Positions 24,128-33,144 are shown, counted from the first letter of the stretch. The stretch is 64,000 nucleotides of DNA from Acidobacteriota bacterium (GCA_016213735.1 JACQZU010000017.1:1-64000); one strand, 5' to 3'. A program made the numbers and translations. The notes: generated by a model not told the origin, from the letters alone.

Positions 24128-25549
24128 TCAACCCGGCACCAGGTGGGCGATGGCGTTGGCGTAATAGGCCAGGGCCTCCCCCTGGGCAGGGTCCGCGTGG
24201 AGCAGGCCCCCGCTCTCCCGCAGAATCCTGCGCAGGGTGAGCATCCGAAGGCCGACCCCGAAGGCATAGTCGTGGTCCTGGCGGGGGATGTAGAGGTGGG
24301 CGCCCCGGGCCTCCAATTGGGCCATGAGGGCGTGGGCCTCGGCCTTCAGCTCCAGCTCGGAGAATTGCCGCCCGGGGTTCCGCGCCAGCACCGTGGCCAC
24401 CAGGGAGACGGGCAGCACGGGCACCACCGCCCCGATGGCCTCCATGAGGCGGTCACCCACCCGCGCGACCTCGGGCCTGCGCTGCTCGTCCCCCAGGTCG
24501 GGGAAGTGCAGTCCCCGTTCCCGGACATAGGCCCGCATGGAGATGGGCGTGCCGAAGTTCACGCAGGCGTAGCCCAGACGGTGCCAGCGGCCGGTGGCGA
24601 CGAGCAGAAGGTTCTCCATGAGGAACCCGGAGGCGCGAAGGACCGTGCCGGCGAAGCCAGGTCGGGGCGCGTTGGGATGAAGGGCCAGGAGCTGGGTGCG
24701 GTCCTCCAGGACCCGGTCGTAGTTGAGGCCCACCGGGATGAAGACCAGGTCCCGGCGCCCCTCCCCGTCCCGGCCGTCGAAGCCCTTCAGCATGTAGTCC
24801 AGGAGGCCCAGCTTGGGCGGCCGAAGGCGGCCGTCCTGGGTGAGACCCCCCTCCGGGAACACCGCCTGGATCACACCCCCCTCGGTGGCCATGTGGACAT
24901 AACGGGCGAGCACCGCGCGGTAGAGGGGGTCCCCGGAATTGCGCCGGACGAAGTAGCCCCCCATGGCCCGGACCATCTGCTGCAGGGGCCAGATCCGGGC
25001 CCACTCTCCCACCGCGTAGGAGAGGGCGGCCCGCTCCGCGGCCAGGAAGGCCACCAGGATGTAGTCCATGTTGCTCCGGTGGTTGATCACGAAGACGATG
25101 GACGCGGTCGGGTCCACCTCTCCCAGGGCAGCCTCGTCCACATGGCCGATCCGAACCCGGTAGAGGGCCCTGGCCGCCGCCCGGGCCAGGGCGTAGCCCA
25201 CGCGGAAGTAGAGGTAGGCGTTGAAGCCCGGGACGATCTCACGGGCGTAGCGGTCCACCCGCCGCCACACCTCCCCCAGCGGTTCCCCCTGCTCCGCGGC
25301 CCAGGAGGCGGCCGCGGCCTGGACCTTGGGGTCGTGGAAGAGGCGATCGATGAGCACCTGCCGCCGCGTGAGCTTGAAGGTGGGCAGGCCTACGTGCAGG
25401 CGGGCGTTCACCTGGGTGATGACCTTGTTCAACCGCCGCCGGAGAAACCACCGGACCCCTGGCGCCAGCACCAGGGCCAGCAGCGCCCAGGCCGCCAGCG
25501 CGACCAGCAGCACCACGAGCCAGAGCGGCAGCGTGACGGGGGCCCCCAT
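24128..25549 (-). CDS. PlsB-like glycerol-3-phosphate/lysophospholipid acyltransferase
   Basis: Membrane acyltransferase of phospholipid synthesis, 473 residues. N-terminal membrane anchor (about 8-30). The four acyltransferase blocks are present: HRSNMD at 157-162 (the HX4D catalytic pair), GGYFVRR at 198-203, FPEGG at 231-235 and VFIPVGLNYDRV. This pattern fits PlsB-type G3P acyltransferases more than PlsC, but the protein is only about 60 percent of the length of E. coli PlsB. It shares no gap with sppA, so termination must be within or beyond the opposite gene. Confidence 0.82.
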   Translation of the reverse strand: MGAPVTLPLWLVVLLVALAAWALLALVLAPGVRWFLRRRLNKVITQVNARLHVGLPTFKLTRRQVLIDRLFHDPKVQAAAASWAAEQGEPLGEVWRRVDRYAREIVPGFNAYLYFRVGYALARAAARALYRVRIGHVDEAALGEVDPTASIVFVINHRSNMDYILVAFLAAERAALSYAVGEWARIWPLQQMVRAMGGYFVRRNSGDPLYRAVLARYVHMATEGGVIQAVFPEGGLTQDGRLRPPKLGLLDYMLKGFDGRDGEGRRDLVFIPVGLNYDRVLEDRTQLLALHPNAPRPGFAGTVLRASGFLMENLLLVATGRWHRLGYACVNFGTPISMRAYVRERGLHFPDLGDEQRRPEVARVGDRLMEAIGAVVPVLPVSLVATVLARNPGRQFSELELKAEAHALMAQLEARGAHLYIPRQDHDYAFGVGLRMLTLRRILRESGGLLHADPAQGEALAYYANAIAHLVPG

Positions 25550-25621
25550 GTGAAAACTCCCTGGATCGAGGACGGTGAAAGTCCTGGGATCTTAGCACCC
25601 GGCTCCCCCGTTCCCTGGAAT

Positions 25622-26479
25622 TCAGGGGCTCCCCGGGACCCCCCGCGAGGCCTCGACGAGGAGTCGCTCCGCCCCCTCGGCCTCCCCCACCACCGCCAGG
25701 ACATGGGCCCCTCGCCGGAGGATCCGCAGGGCCCCGTGGTGGGGGTCCTGGACGCGGAGAGGCTCCTCCCCCGTCGGCGCCTCGCGCCGGCCCAGGGACT
25801 TCAGGTAGTCGCCCAGCCGGGCCCGGGCCCGGGCCTCGTCCCCGGGAGCCAGGATCCAGAGGGTGCAGCGCTTTCCCCCGAGGAGGTATTCGGCGGTGAA
25901 GCCCCGATCCAGGAAGGGATAGCCGAGGACATTCCGCGGAATGAAGCGCTCCGATCCGGGCACCTTGCCCCCCGCGGGGAAAGCCTTCAGGAGTGCGGGA
26001 AGGGAGGTCCGGCCGGGGATCCGGGACGCCACCTGCTCCGCGAGCCTGGTGAGCAGGGCGCGGTCGCCCGCTCCCAGCTTGAAGCCGGCGAGCTTCACGT
26101 AGCAGTCGCCCTTCAGGAAGTTCAGGATGCCCGGTTCGTGGTAGCCCTCGGCCGCGATGGGGAGGAAGTGGGCTTCCCGGGAGCGCTCCTGACTGTAGAT
26201 CCCGTAGGCGCAGTCAGGGTCGGCGTGGCGGTAGATCTCCACGGTGAGGCTTCCTCCGCCGGGACCCTCGTAGACCTGGGCCGCAAGCTCCCGGAACTCG
26301 CACTCCAGGAAGCCGTCCGCGGCGCCGTTGATGTGCTCGAAGAGGTTGTCCGGGGTGAAGCGGCGGGGCGCCTCCCGGGTGGCCCAGCCCTCCAGGGCCG
26401 GCAGCAGGGCGGCGAGCTGGGGTGGGGGCAGGGCAGGCGCTGGGGGGGCGCCGAGGAGGAGGGCTGGCCAGAGGATCAC
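25622..26479 (-). CDS. DUF6599 family protein, probably exported
   Basis: 285 residues. The segment FTPDNLFEHINGAADGFLECEF matches the NLFEYINGAAE signature of DUF6599, a family of Acidobacteriota and related bacteria with no known activity. The short hydrophobic N-terminus (VILWPALLLGAPPAPAL) looks like a signal peptide. The start is GTG, eight bases after the stop of the Fe-S aldo/keto reductase, so the two are probably one operon. Confidence 0.75.
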   Translation of the reverse strand: MILWPALLLGAPPAPALPPPQLAALLPALEGWATREAPRRFTPDNLFEHINGAADGFLECEFRELAAQVYEGPGGGSLTVEIYRHADPDCAYGIYSQERSREAHFLPIAAEGYHEPGILNFLKGDCYVKLAGFKLGAGDRALLTRLAEQVASRIPGRTSLPALLKAFPAGGKVPGSERFIPRNVLGYPFLDRGFTAEYLLGGKRCTLWILAPGDEARARARLGDYLKSLGRREAPTGEEPLRVQDPHHGALRILRRGAHVLAVVGEAEGAERLLVEASRGVPGSP

Positions 26480-26486
26480 GGGGGGG

Positions 26487-27689
26487 TCAGACCAGGAACG
26501 CGTCCTGGAGGGTGCGGAGCGACATCAACTCCTCGATGCGGGGCCTCACCTCGAAGCCCTGGACGCATCCCACGGCGCAGGTTCCGCAGGCGGCGCAGGG
26601 GGACTCGGGCAGGGCCAGGGAGTGCACGAGGTCCTTGGCCTGAAGCAGGTTGTGGTAGCCCGCGGCGTACATGTAGCCCCGCATGAGGTCCGGGATGGGC
26701 AGGCCCTGGGGGCACTGAGGCAGGCAGGTCGCGCACTGCTGGCAGTAGAGCCCCGTGGCTTTCGCGGCCCCGGAGAGATCCAGCTTCTCGCCCTCCGTGA
26801 GGGCGAGGTTCTCCATCACCGTCAGGTCCTCCGCCAACTGGTCGAAGGTGGTGAACCCAGGGATCGCGGTGGTGATGCAGGGATCCTGGAGGGCCCACTT
26901 GAGGGCGGCCTTCATGTTCACCGGCGCCGCCTGGCCCCGGGAGAAGCGGCCCCCCGCCTGGGTCTTCATGGCCACGATGCCCAGCCCCGCCTTGACGGCC
27001 TCGCAGCAGGCGGCCTTCACCTCGGCGTGGTGGGCCTGTCGGTAGTTGTAGGCCGTGAGCACGACGTCGTAGACCTTGCTCTCCGCCGCGGCCCGGATGA
27101 CCTCCGGCTCGTTGCCGTGCGTGGAGACGCCGATGAAGCGGGTCTTCCCCTCTTTTTTCAGTTGCTGAAGGGCCTTCAGGATGGGTTCGAAAAGGACGGC
27201 TTCCCGCTTGGTGACGTTGTGGAGGTAGAGGATGTCCACGTGGTCCATCTGGAGCCGCTTGAGGCTCAGGTGGAAGGTCTCGATGAAGGCCTCGGGCTTG
27301 GTGTCGGCCGTGAAAAGGCCCGTCGCCCGGTCCCCGCCCGTGGCCACGACCTTGGTGGCCAGGACAAAGCGCTCCCGCTTCACGCCCTTGAAGACCTCTC
27401 CCAGCATCTCCTCGTTGCGGCCGCGCATGTAGCCATGGGCGGTGTCGAAGTGGACGATGCCCCCCTCCAGGGCAGCCCGCACCAGGTTGGGGTTGTCGGC
27501 GTTCATCACGCCCATGGAGACCACCGGAAGCGTGACCCCGGTCTTCCCCAGGGGCCGTTTCACCACCGTTCTGGCCTTGGGAGGTGGCGCGGAGGCGACC
27601 GGTTTCCCGTCCTGCCCCCGCAGGGCGGGGGTCAGGCCCAGGGCCAACCCCGCGGCGCTGTTCCGAAGGAAGCTGCGGCGATCCACCAT
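26487..27689 (-). CDS. Tat-exported aldo/keto reductase with C-terminal Fe-S domain
   Basis: 400 residues. The N-terminus DRRSFLRNSAAGLALGL is a twin-arginine signal. An aldo/keto reductase barrel follows (about 40-310), with LGKTGVTLPVVSMG, FDTAHGYMRGRNEEMLG (catalytic Asp and Tyr) and a late AIPGFTTFDQLAED cofactor-binding strand. The C-terminus has two four-cysteine clusters: C-x2-C-x2-C-x3-CP (CQQCATCLPQCP) and C-x2-C-x2-C-x3-C (CAACGTCAVGC), enough for two [4Fe-4S] centres. This is a known AKR subtype, but Tat export suggests a periplasmic redox role. Followed directly by the DUF6599 gene. Confidence 0.87.
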   Translation of the reverse strand: MVDRRSFLRNSAAGLALGLTPALRGQDGKPVASAPPPKARTVVKRPLGKTGVTLPVVSMGVMNADNPNLVRAALEGGIVHFDTAHGYMRGRNEEMLGEVFKGVKRERFVLATKVVATGGDRATGLFTADTKPEAFIETFHLSLKRLQMDHVDILYLHNVTKREAVLFEPILKALQQLKKEGKTRFIGVSTHGNEPEVIRAAAESKVYDVVLTAYNYRQAHHAEVKAACCEAVKAGLGIVAMKTQAGGRFSRGQAAPVNMKAALKWALQDPCITTAIPGFTTFDQLAEDLTVMENLALTEGEKLDLSGAAKATGLYCQQCATCLPQCPQGLPIPDLMRGYMYAAGYHNLLQAKDLVHSLALPESPCAACGTCAVGCVQGFEVRPRIEELMSLRTLQDAFLV

Positions 27690-27895
27690 GGTCCACCTCT
27701 GGGAATGGACCCGTTGTACCTCAAAACAAGAGGCTCATGTCAGGAATTCTTCAACCCCCGACCCGGCTCTTGTCGGCCCTTCCTCCACCAGGGAGCCGAC
27801 CCCCCTCGGGTTGATCCCCCGGGGGGCTTCGGGTCTCATGTCCCCAGGGCCCGGACCCGGAGCGGGAGGGGCCATCCCATGGAGGCAGGACCCCC

Positions 27896-28375
27896 GTGAC
27901 GACCCCATCCTCCAGACGTCCCGGCGGGGGACCGGAGAACCCGGTTTCCGAGGAATCCAGGCGGATCTTCCAGGCCTGCCCCTTCATCGAGGATCTCGGC
28001 CTCGTGCTCGAACGCCTGGCGCCCGGCGAATGCGAGACCTCGCTGGCCCTCCGCCCCAGGCACCTGCAGCAGGACGGTTACGTTCACGCAGGGGTCCAGG
28101 CCACCATGGCCGACCACACCGGGGGCGGCGCGGGGGCCACGCTGCTCCCGGAAGGCCGCATCGTCCTCTCCATCGAGTTCAAGATCAACCTCCTCCGGCC
28201 CGCCCGGGGCCAATCCCTCCGCTGCCGGGCCAAGGTCCTCAAGGCCGGGCGGCAGGTGACCGTGGTGGAATCGGAGGTCTTCGCCCTGGACGAGGGGAAG
28301 GAGAGTCTGACCTCCAAGGCGACCATCACCCTGGCCACGCTCCCCGCGCCGCGCCGCGCCCCGGGAGTCAGCTGA
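27896..28375 (+). CDS. PaaI-like hotdog thioesterase
   Basis: 159 residues. Single hotdog domain (about 25-150), with the FKINLLRPARGQSLRCRAKVLKAGR strand typical of PaaI/DUF4442-like acyl-CoA thioesterases and an HAGVQATMADHTGGGAGA helix that carries the active-site region. GTG start with GGAGG about 12 bases upstream. Overlaps the 3' end of the next, convergent hotdog gene by eight bases. Substrate unknown. Confidence 0.82.
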   Translation: MTTPSSRRPGGGPENPVSEESRRIFQACPFIEDLGLVLERLAPGECETSLALRPRHLQQDGYVHAGVQATMADHTGGGAGATLLPEGRIVLSIEFKINLLRPARGQSLRCRAKVLKAGRQVTVVESEVFALDEGKESLTSKATITLATLPAPRRAPGVS

Positions 28376-28853
28376 CCATGTAGGCGCCCGTGGCCGTGGC
28401 GAGGAGCAGGCCCTCTTCGTCGCACAGGCGGGACTGCGCCGTGCCGACCCGCCCCCCCAGGCGGAGGACCTCGGCGCTTGCGACGAAGGAACTCCCGAGA
28501 CCCGGACGAAGGTAGTCCACGCGGAGGTCGATGGTTCCCAGCTTGGAGAAACGCGCCAGGGCCTGCTCGGGGGTCTCCTGGGCATGGCGATCGCAGAGCG
28601 CGCAGAAAATCGCCGTCCCCCCCAGGGCATCCAGCGCGGCGGAGATCACCCCGCCGTGGAGCCGCCCGAAATGGAAGTGCCCCACCAGCTCGGGTCGCAT
28701 GTCGAAGCACACCACCATCTCCGGCCGGAGCTGCCGGACCTTCAGGCCCAGCACCTGGTTGAAGGAGATCTTCTTCTCGAAGATTTCGATGAGCGCGGAA
28801 TCGAGGCGGGCCTGCTCCTCCGCGCTCCTTCGTTCTGAACGGGGGCTGGACAT
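28368..28853 (-). CDS. hotdog thioesterase family protein (YigI-like)
   Basis: 161 residues. Hotdog fold with FGRLHGGVISAALDALGG (about 63-80, the active-site helix) and TIDLRVDYLRPGLGSSFVASAEVLRLGGRV (about 108-137), which resembles the YigI/PaaI group. Convergent with the preceding thioesterase gene. The two proteins are not close copies and lie on opposite strands, so this is not a recent tandem duplication. Confidence 0.82.
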   Translation of the reverse strand: MSSPRSERRSAEEQARLDSALIEIFEKKISFNQVLGLKVRQLRPEMVVCFDMRPELVGHFHFGRLHGGVISAALDALGGTAIFCALCDRHAQETPEQALARFSKLGTIDLRVDYLRPGLGSSFVASAEVLRLGGRVGTAQSRLCDEEGLLLATATGAYMVS

Positions 28854-28930
28854 GGGACGAGGATAACGCGGGGTGTCGGAGGCGAGGTCCCCTCCGCGGA
28901 ATCCTTCCGGCCCCCCGGATGCGAGTCCGG

Positions 28931-29356
28931 TTAGATCTTCCCGGCCGCCGCCAGTTCGACGATGCGGCCCAGGGAACGCTCCAGTTGGCCCTGGAGCAGT
29001 TTCTCGGCGCCCATCATGGCGAACATCATGGGGAAGTCGGCCTCGTCGGCCATGCGCAGCCGGGAACCGCCATTGCCGTCGGATTCGATGTCGAAGCGCA
29101 GGCTCTGGTCGAAGGCCTTCTTCTCCCCGGCCACCAGCACCACCCGGGCCGGAGCCACCCGCTCCTGGACCTTCATGTCCAGGGGGAGGCGCATCCCCAT
29201 GACCTCAAGCTTGTATCGGTGCCCGTCCGCGTCCCCGGTGAAGTCGAGGGCGTCCGGCTCCAGGAAGGCGCGGTGGGCCGAGGCGTCCGCGAGGAAGGCG
29301 AAGAGGCGGTCCGGCGGGACCGGGAGATCGGCGGGGGGCAGGGCGATGCGGACCAT
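28931..29356 (-). CDS. SRPBCC-family lipid/ligand-binding protein
   Basis: 141 residues. The alternating pattern VPVPPDRLFAFLADASAHRAFLEPDALDF ... YKLEVMGMRLPLDMKVQERVAPARVVL ... EADFPMMFAMMGAEKLLQGQLERSLGRI fits the START/SRPBCC helix-grip fold with its long C-terminal helix. No catalytic residues can be assigned. It lies between the thioesterase gene and the NhaR-like regulator gene on the same strand. Confidence 0.72.
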   Translation of the reverse strand: MVRIALPPADLPVPPDRLFAFLADASAHRAFLEPDALDFTGDADGHRYKLEVMGMRLPLDMKVQERVAPARVVLVAGEKKAFDQSLRFDIESDGNGGSRLRMADEADFPMMFAMMGAEKLLQGQLERSLGRIVELAAAGKI

Positions 29357-29459
29357 CGTTCGATTGAGCCCGAGGCGGAGGTGGAGGGCCAGACCCTACC
29401 CGGGGTCAGTCGGGAGGGCCTCCTGGGCGTGGCTCCAACCCTCCAGGATCCCGCCGCCC

Positions 29460-30359
29460 TCAGGCGAACACCTCCTCCTGGGCCGATTTCAGGATCGCCA
29501 GCACGCCGGGGTGGACCAGGCGCCGCTCGGTGGAGACCGCGTAGATCCGTTCGCTGAGGCCGTCGGCGCTTCCCACCCGGCGGACGCCGTAGGTGCGGGC
29601 CAGGTCCGCCGCCATGGGGGCCGGGGCGAGGAAGAAGCCTTCGCCCTCGGCGCCGAAGGTCTTGAGCAGGGCGCTGTCGTCGAAATCCCCCGCCACCACG
29701 GGGCGCAGGCCCCGGGCCTCCAGCCACCGCTCCAGGGCCGCGCGGGCGCGGCTGCCTTCCGAGGGCAGCAGCATCGGGGCCCCGTCCAGGCAGGCGGGGA
29801 AGGCCCGGCGGTGGCGTCGGAGCAGGGACGGGGCGGCGAAGAAGTCCTGGCCGCATTCCCCCAGCAGGTGGTTGAAGGCCCGGGGGCCGCCGCGCCCGGG
29901 ATGCGGGGCGTCGCTCAGCACCAGGTCCACCTCGTGGGCGAACAGGGCGTCGAGCAGGGCCGGGAGGCCCCGCTCACGGCAGCTCAGCCGGAGGGGCTCC
30001 GGCAGTTCCAGGGCCGGCCTCAGCAGGCGGTGCACCATCAGCTTGGGCAGGGCGTCGGAGATTCCCACCACCAGGCGGAGGGGCCGCCCGGTGGGTCGGC
30101 CCTTGAGCTCGCTCTGGAATTCCCGCCCCAGGGTGAAGATTTCGTCCGCGTAGCGGAAGGCCAGCCGGCCCGCGTCGGTCAACTCCAGGCGCCGGCCCGC
30201 CCGCCGGAGCAGCTGCTCACCCAGGCTTTCCTCCAGCTGCCGGAGCTGGGTGCTGAGCGCCGGCTGGGAAATCCGGAGGGTCTCCGCCGCGGCCGTCACG
30301 GTCCCTTCCCGGACCACGGTCCAGAAGTAGAGAAGATGGTGATAGTTGAGCCATTCCAT
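29460..30359 (-). CDS. nhaR: LysR-family regulator, NhaR-like
   Basis: 299 residues. The N-terminal helix-turn-helix (1-62, MEWLNYHHLLYFWTVVREGT ... LRISQPALSTQLRQLEE) and the following RYADEIFTLGREF segment are closest to NhaR, the activator of Na+/H+ antiporter and stress genes. A periplasmic-binding-like effector domain covers about 90-295. The ATG at 30357-30359 is preferred over a TTG two codons earlier. No nhaA is adjacent; the divergent HPF/HtpX/TerC cluster is the natural first target to consider. Confidence 0.82.
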   Translation of the reverse strand: MEWLNYHHLLYFWTVVREGTVTAAAETLRISQPALSTQLRQLEESLGEQLLRRAGRRLELTDAGRLAFRYADEIFTLGREFQSELKGRPTGRPLRLVVGISDALPKLMVHRLLRPALELPEPLRLSCRERGLPALLDALFAHEVDLVLSDAPHPGRGGPRAFNHLLGECGQDFFAAPSLLRRHRRAFPACLDGAPMLLPSEGSRARAALERWLEARGLRPVVAGDFDDSALLKTFGAEGEGFFLAPAPMAADLARTYGVRRVGSADGLSERIYAVSTERRLVHPGVLAILKSAQEEVFA

Positions 30360-30473
30360 GCCCAAATGATATATCCAAAAAACAAATGAATTCTTAAGAA
30401 ATTATAAATTGGATGGAATTGAAACACGATCGCATCCTTTCCCTGCGCCCCGGAGGCGCCAGGGAGGCGAAGG
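30360..30473. promoter_or_regulatory. AT-rich divergent control region with perfect palindrome
   Basis: The 114-base gap between the NhaR-like gene and the HPF-like gene is markedly AT-rich over 30365-30425. It contains the perfect palindrome TTCTTAAGAA (30391-30400) inside a longer imperfect one, the kind of dyad LysR proteins bind, plus several TATA-like stretches usable as -10 boxes. Near 30440-30465 a GC hairpin precedes AGGGAGG, the binding site of the HPF-like gene. Confidence 0.45.
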
Positions 30474-30776
30474 ATGAGGATCGAGATCAGGAGCGTCGGA
30501 TTCACCACCACGGAGGCGCTGCGGGCCCATGTCCTGCGCCGCCTGGGGAGCGCCCTGGCCCGGCGGGCGGACAGGATCCGCAGGGTCATCGTCCGGATGA
30601 GCGACGAGAACGGACCCAGGGGCGGCCTCGACAAGAGCTGCAGGATCGAAGCCGTCCTGGCCGGCCATCCGACGAGGGTCAGCGAAGGCCTGGCCGCCGA
30701 CCTCTACACCGCGATCGACGCCGCCGCCCGCCGGCTCGGCCGACTCCTGGACCGCGGGCAGCGCCCTTACCTCTGA
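30474..30776 (+). CDS. HPF/RaiA-like ribosome-associated protein (short form)
   Basis: 100 residues with the beta-alpha-beta-beta-beta-alpha pattern of the sigma-54 modulation/hibernation factor fold: MRIEIRSVGFTTTEALRAHVLRRL, VIVRMSDENG, CRIEAVLAG and a final helix (DLYTAIDAAARRLGRLL). Such factors bind the ribosomal A/P site and stabilise idle ribosomes. Length matches short HPF without the dimerisation domain. It is eleven bases before htpX, likely cotranscribed. Confidence 0.8.
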   Translation: MRIEIRSVGFTTTEALRAHVLRRLGSALARRADRIRRVIVRMSDENGPRGGLDKSCRIEAVLAGHPTRVSEGLAADLYTAIDAAARRLGRLLDRGQRPYL

Positions 30777-30786
30777 GGAGACCGCC

Positions 30787-31647
30787 ATGAACCGCTTCAA
30801 GACCTTCCTTCTGCTCGGGCTCGCCACCTCCCTGGTGGTGTTCCTTGGCTCCCGCATGGGCACCGGCTGGCTGGTCGGCTCCGTGGCCGTGGCCTTCGCC
30901 ATGAACCTTGGCGCCTACTTCTGGAGCCACAAGCTGGTCCTGCGCATGCAGGGCGCCCAGGAACTCCCCGAAAACGAGGCGCCGTGGCTTCACCGCGACG
31001 TGGCCGAACTGGCCGCCCTGGCCGGCATCCCCAAGCCGAAGGTCTACCTGATCCCCGACGACGCGCCGAACGCCTTTGCCACGGGCCGGGACCCCAAGCA
31101 CGGAGTGGTGGCCTTCACGGAGGGCATCCTTCGCACCATGCCGCGCCGGGAGCTGCGTGGGGTCATCGCCCACGAGCTGAGCCACATCCTCCACCGGGAC
31201 ATCCTGGTGGCCACCGTGGCCGCAGGCCTGGCCGGCGCGGTCAGCCTCCTGGCCAATGTGGTCCAGTGGGGAGCCCTGCTGGGTGGAAGCCGCGATGAGG
31301 AGGGGGGCGGGAGCCCTCTGGGCGGGCTGCTGTTCGCCCTGCTCGCCCCGGTGGGCGCCTCGCTGATCCAGTTCGCGATCTCCCGTTCCAGGGAGTTCAT
31401 GGCCGATGCCAGGGCCGCCGAACTCACCGGCGATCCCGAGGGGTTGGCCCAGGCCCTCCTGCGGCTCGGCCGCGGCCAGGACCCGGAACTGCAAGGTCCC
31501 ACCGCCCAGCCCGCCACCGCCAGCCTGATGATCGCCAGCCCCTTCAGCGGCGCCGGCCTCCTCAGCTGGTTCAGCACCCACCCGCCCATCGAGGCCCGGG
31601 TGGCCCGCCTCCTCTCAATGACCCCCCACCGCCGCCGCGCGGCCTGA
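30787..31647 (+). CDS. htpX: protease HtpX
   Basis: Heat-shock zinc metalloprotease (M48B) of membrane-protein quality control, 286 residues. Two N-terminal membrane segments (about 7-22, 27-47), the zinc motif HELSH at 129-133, two more hydrophobic segments (about 140-162, 177-198) and the third ligand Glu203 in SREFMADARA. The STHPP segment near the C-terminus is also typical. Preceded by GAGGAG. Part of the HPF-HtpX-TerC-ExoD cluster. Confidence 0.95.
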   Translation: MNRFKTFLLLGLATSLVVFLGSRMGTGWLVGSVAVAFAMNLGAYFWSHKLVLRMQGAQELPENEAPWLHRDVAELAALAGIPKPKVYLIPDDAPNAFATGRDPKHGVVAFTEGILRTMPRRELRGVIAHELSHILHRDILVATVAAGLAGAVSLLANVVQWGALLGGSRDEEGGGSPLGGLLFALLAPVGASLIQFAISRSREFMADARAAELTGDPEGLAQALLRLGRGQDPELQGPTAQPATASLMIASPFSGAGLLSWFSTHPPIEARVARLLSMTPHRRRAA

Positions 31648-31661
31648 CCCGGGAGCCCTGA

Positions 31662-32597
31662 ATGGAATCGATCGGATCTGTCTGGATGTGGGGCGGCTTC
31701 GTGGCCTTCGTCCTGGGGATGCTTGCGCTGGACCTCGGGGTCTTCCACCGCCAGGCCCACAAGGTCACCGTCAAGGAGGCGGCGGTCTGGAGCCTGGTCT
31801 GGGTGGCGCTGGCGCTGGCCTTCAACGGCCTGATCTGGAAGGGCTTCGGGGCCGACCGGGGGATGGAATTCCTGACCGGCTACCTGATCGAGAAGGCCCT
31901 GAGCGTGGACAACATCTTCGTGTTCGTCCTGATCTTCGGAGCTTTTTCGGTGCCGGAGGCCTACCAGCACCGGGTGCTCTTCTGGGGCATCCTGGGTGCC
32001 CTGGTCATGCGCGCGGTGTTCGTCGGGCTGGGGGCGGCCCTCCTCGCCAGCTTCCACTGGGTGATCTACCTTTTCGGAGCCTTCCTTCTGATCACCGGGA
32101 TCAAGATGCTGGTGCTCCGCGACCAGGGATTCGACCCCAGGAGCAACCCGGTCTTCCGTCTGTTCAAGCGGCTGGTCCCCTCCGTGGACACCTACCACGG
32201 CGCGGCCTTCACTGTCGTCCAGGACGGCCGTCGGCTCGCCACCCCGCTGCTGCTGGTGCTGGTGGCGGTGGAGCTGACCGACCTGGTCTTCGCGGTGGAC
32301 AGTGTCCCGGCCATCTTCGCGGTCACCCGGGACCCCTTCATCGTGTTCACCTCCAACATCTTCGCCATCCTGGGCCTGCGATCCCTCTACTTCCTGCTCG
32401 CGGGGGTCGTGCAGCAGTTCCGCCACCTGAAGGTGGGCCTGAGCCTGGTGCTCGTGTTCGTCGCCCTGAAAATGCTCGCCGTCGACTTCTACAAGGTCCC
32501 CGTGGCCTGGAGCCTGGGAGTGATCGCCGTCCTGATCGGCGGCTCCATGCTGGCCTCCCGCCTCCTGCCGGGCACCCCCGTCCGGGAGCTCCGATGA
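31662..32597 (+). CDS. TerC/Alx-family membrane protein
   Basis: 311 residues with about nine membrane segments. The acidic intramembrane motifs of the family are present: EKALSVDNIFVFVLIF (about 78-93) and ELTDLVFAVDSVPAIFAVTRDPFIVF (about 206-231). Alx/TerC proteins act in metal (Mn) efflux, tellurite resistance and metalation of exported proteins. The stop overlaps the next start by four bases (ATGA). Confidence 0.92.
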   Translation: MESIGSVWMWGGFVAFVLGMLALDLGVFHRQAHKVTVKEAAVWSLVWVALALAFNGLIWKGFGADRGMEFLTGYLIEKALSVDNIFVFVLIFGAFSVPEAYQHRVLFWGILGALVMRAVFVGLGAALLASFHWVIYLFGAFLLITGIKMLVLRDQGFDPRSNPVFRLFKRLVPSVDTYHGAAFTVVQDGRRLATPLLLVLVAVELTDLVFAVDSVPAIFAVTRDPFIVFTSNIFAILGLRSLYFLLAGVVQQFRHLKVGLSLVLVFVALKMLAVDFYKVPVAWSLGVIAVLIGGSMLASRLLPGTPVRELR

Positions 32598-33121
32598 ACG
32601 CCGCCACCTCGCCCGTTTCCCGCGACGCCTATGGGGCCCTGCTGGTGATGATTGCCGCGCCGGCCCTGGTCCCCGGCCTCGGTGCCCTGGCCGCCCCCTT
32701 CGCGGGCCTTGCCGGCCTCGCCCTCGGCGCCCAGCTGGCGATCGGTCGCCGCATCCCCTGGGTCCCCTCCCGGGTCCGCGCCTGGGTCACCACCGCCCCC
32801 ATGGGCCCGAGGATGTCTCTCTGGATCCAGAAACGTCTGCAGCCGTTCCTGCGGCTGCCCTCCCCCGGCTTTCCCCGGGTGCTTGCGGGGCTGACCGTGG
32901 CCTGGAGCAGCCTGCTCCTGGTTCTGCCGCTGGCCTTCGTTCCCTTCAGCAACATGGCCCCGGCGCTGGCCCTGGGCCTGGTGGGCCTCGGCCTGGCCGC
33001 CCGCAAGAGCCTGTTCGGCTGGCTCGGGGCCGCCCTTTCGGGCGGGTACACCGCCCTGCTGATCCTGGTCGGCGAAGCGGTCCTGCTCGCCGGCAAGGCG
33101 CTCCTGGAAAACCTTTCCTGA
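32594..33121 (+). CDS. exopolysaccharide synthesis protein ExoD family
   Basis: 175 residues with several hydrophobic segments (about 13-45, 98-125, 128-165) and the GRRIPWVPSRVRAWVT element plus MGPRMSLWIQKRLQPFLR, which are typical of ExoD-family membrane proteins. ExoD was named from rhizobial exopolysaccharide mutants, but its biochemical role is unknown. The ATG overlaps the TerC stop. Confidence 0.82.
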   Translation: MNAATSPVSRDAYGALLVMIAAPALVPGLGALAAPFAGLAGLALGAQLAIGRRIPWVPSRVRAWVTTAPMGPRMSLWIQKRLQPFLRLPSPGFPRVLAGLTVAWSSLLLVLPLAFVPFSNMAPALALGLVGLGLAARKSLFGWLGAALSGGYTALLILVGEAVLLAGKALLENLS

Positions 33122-33144
33122 ACCCCGTCCCTCAAGGAGGATCC

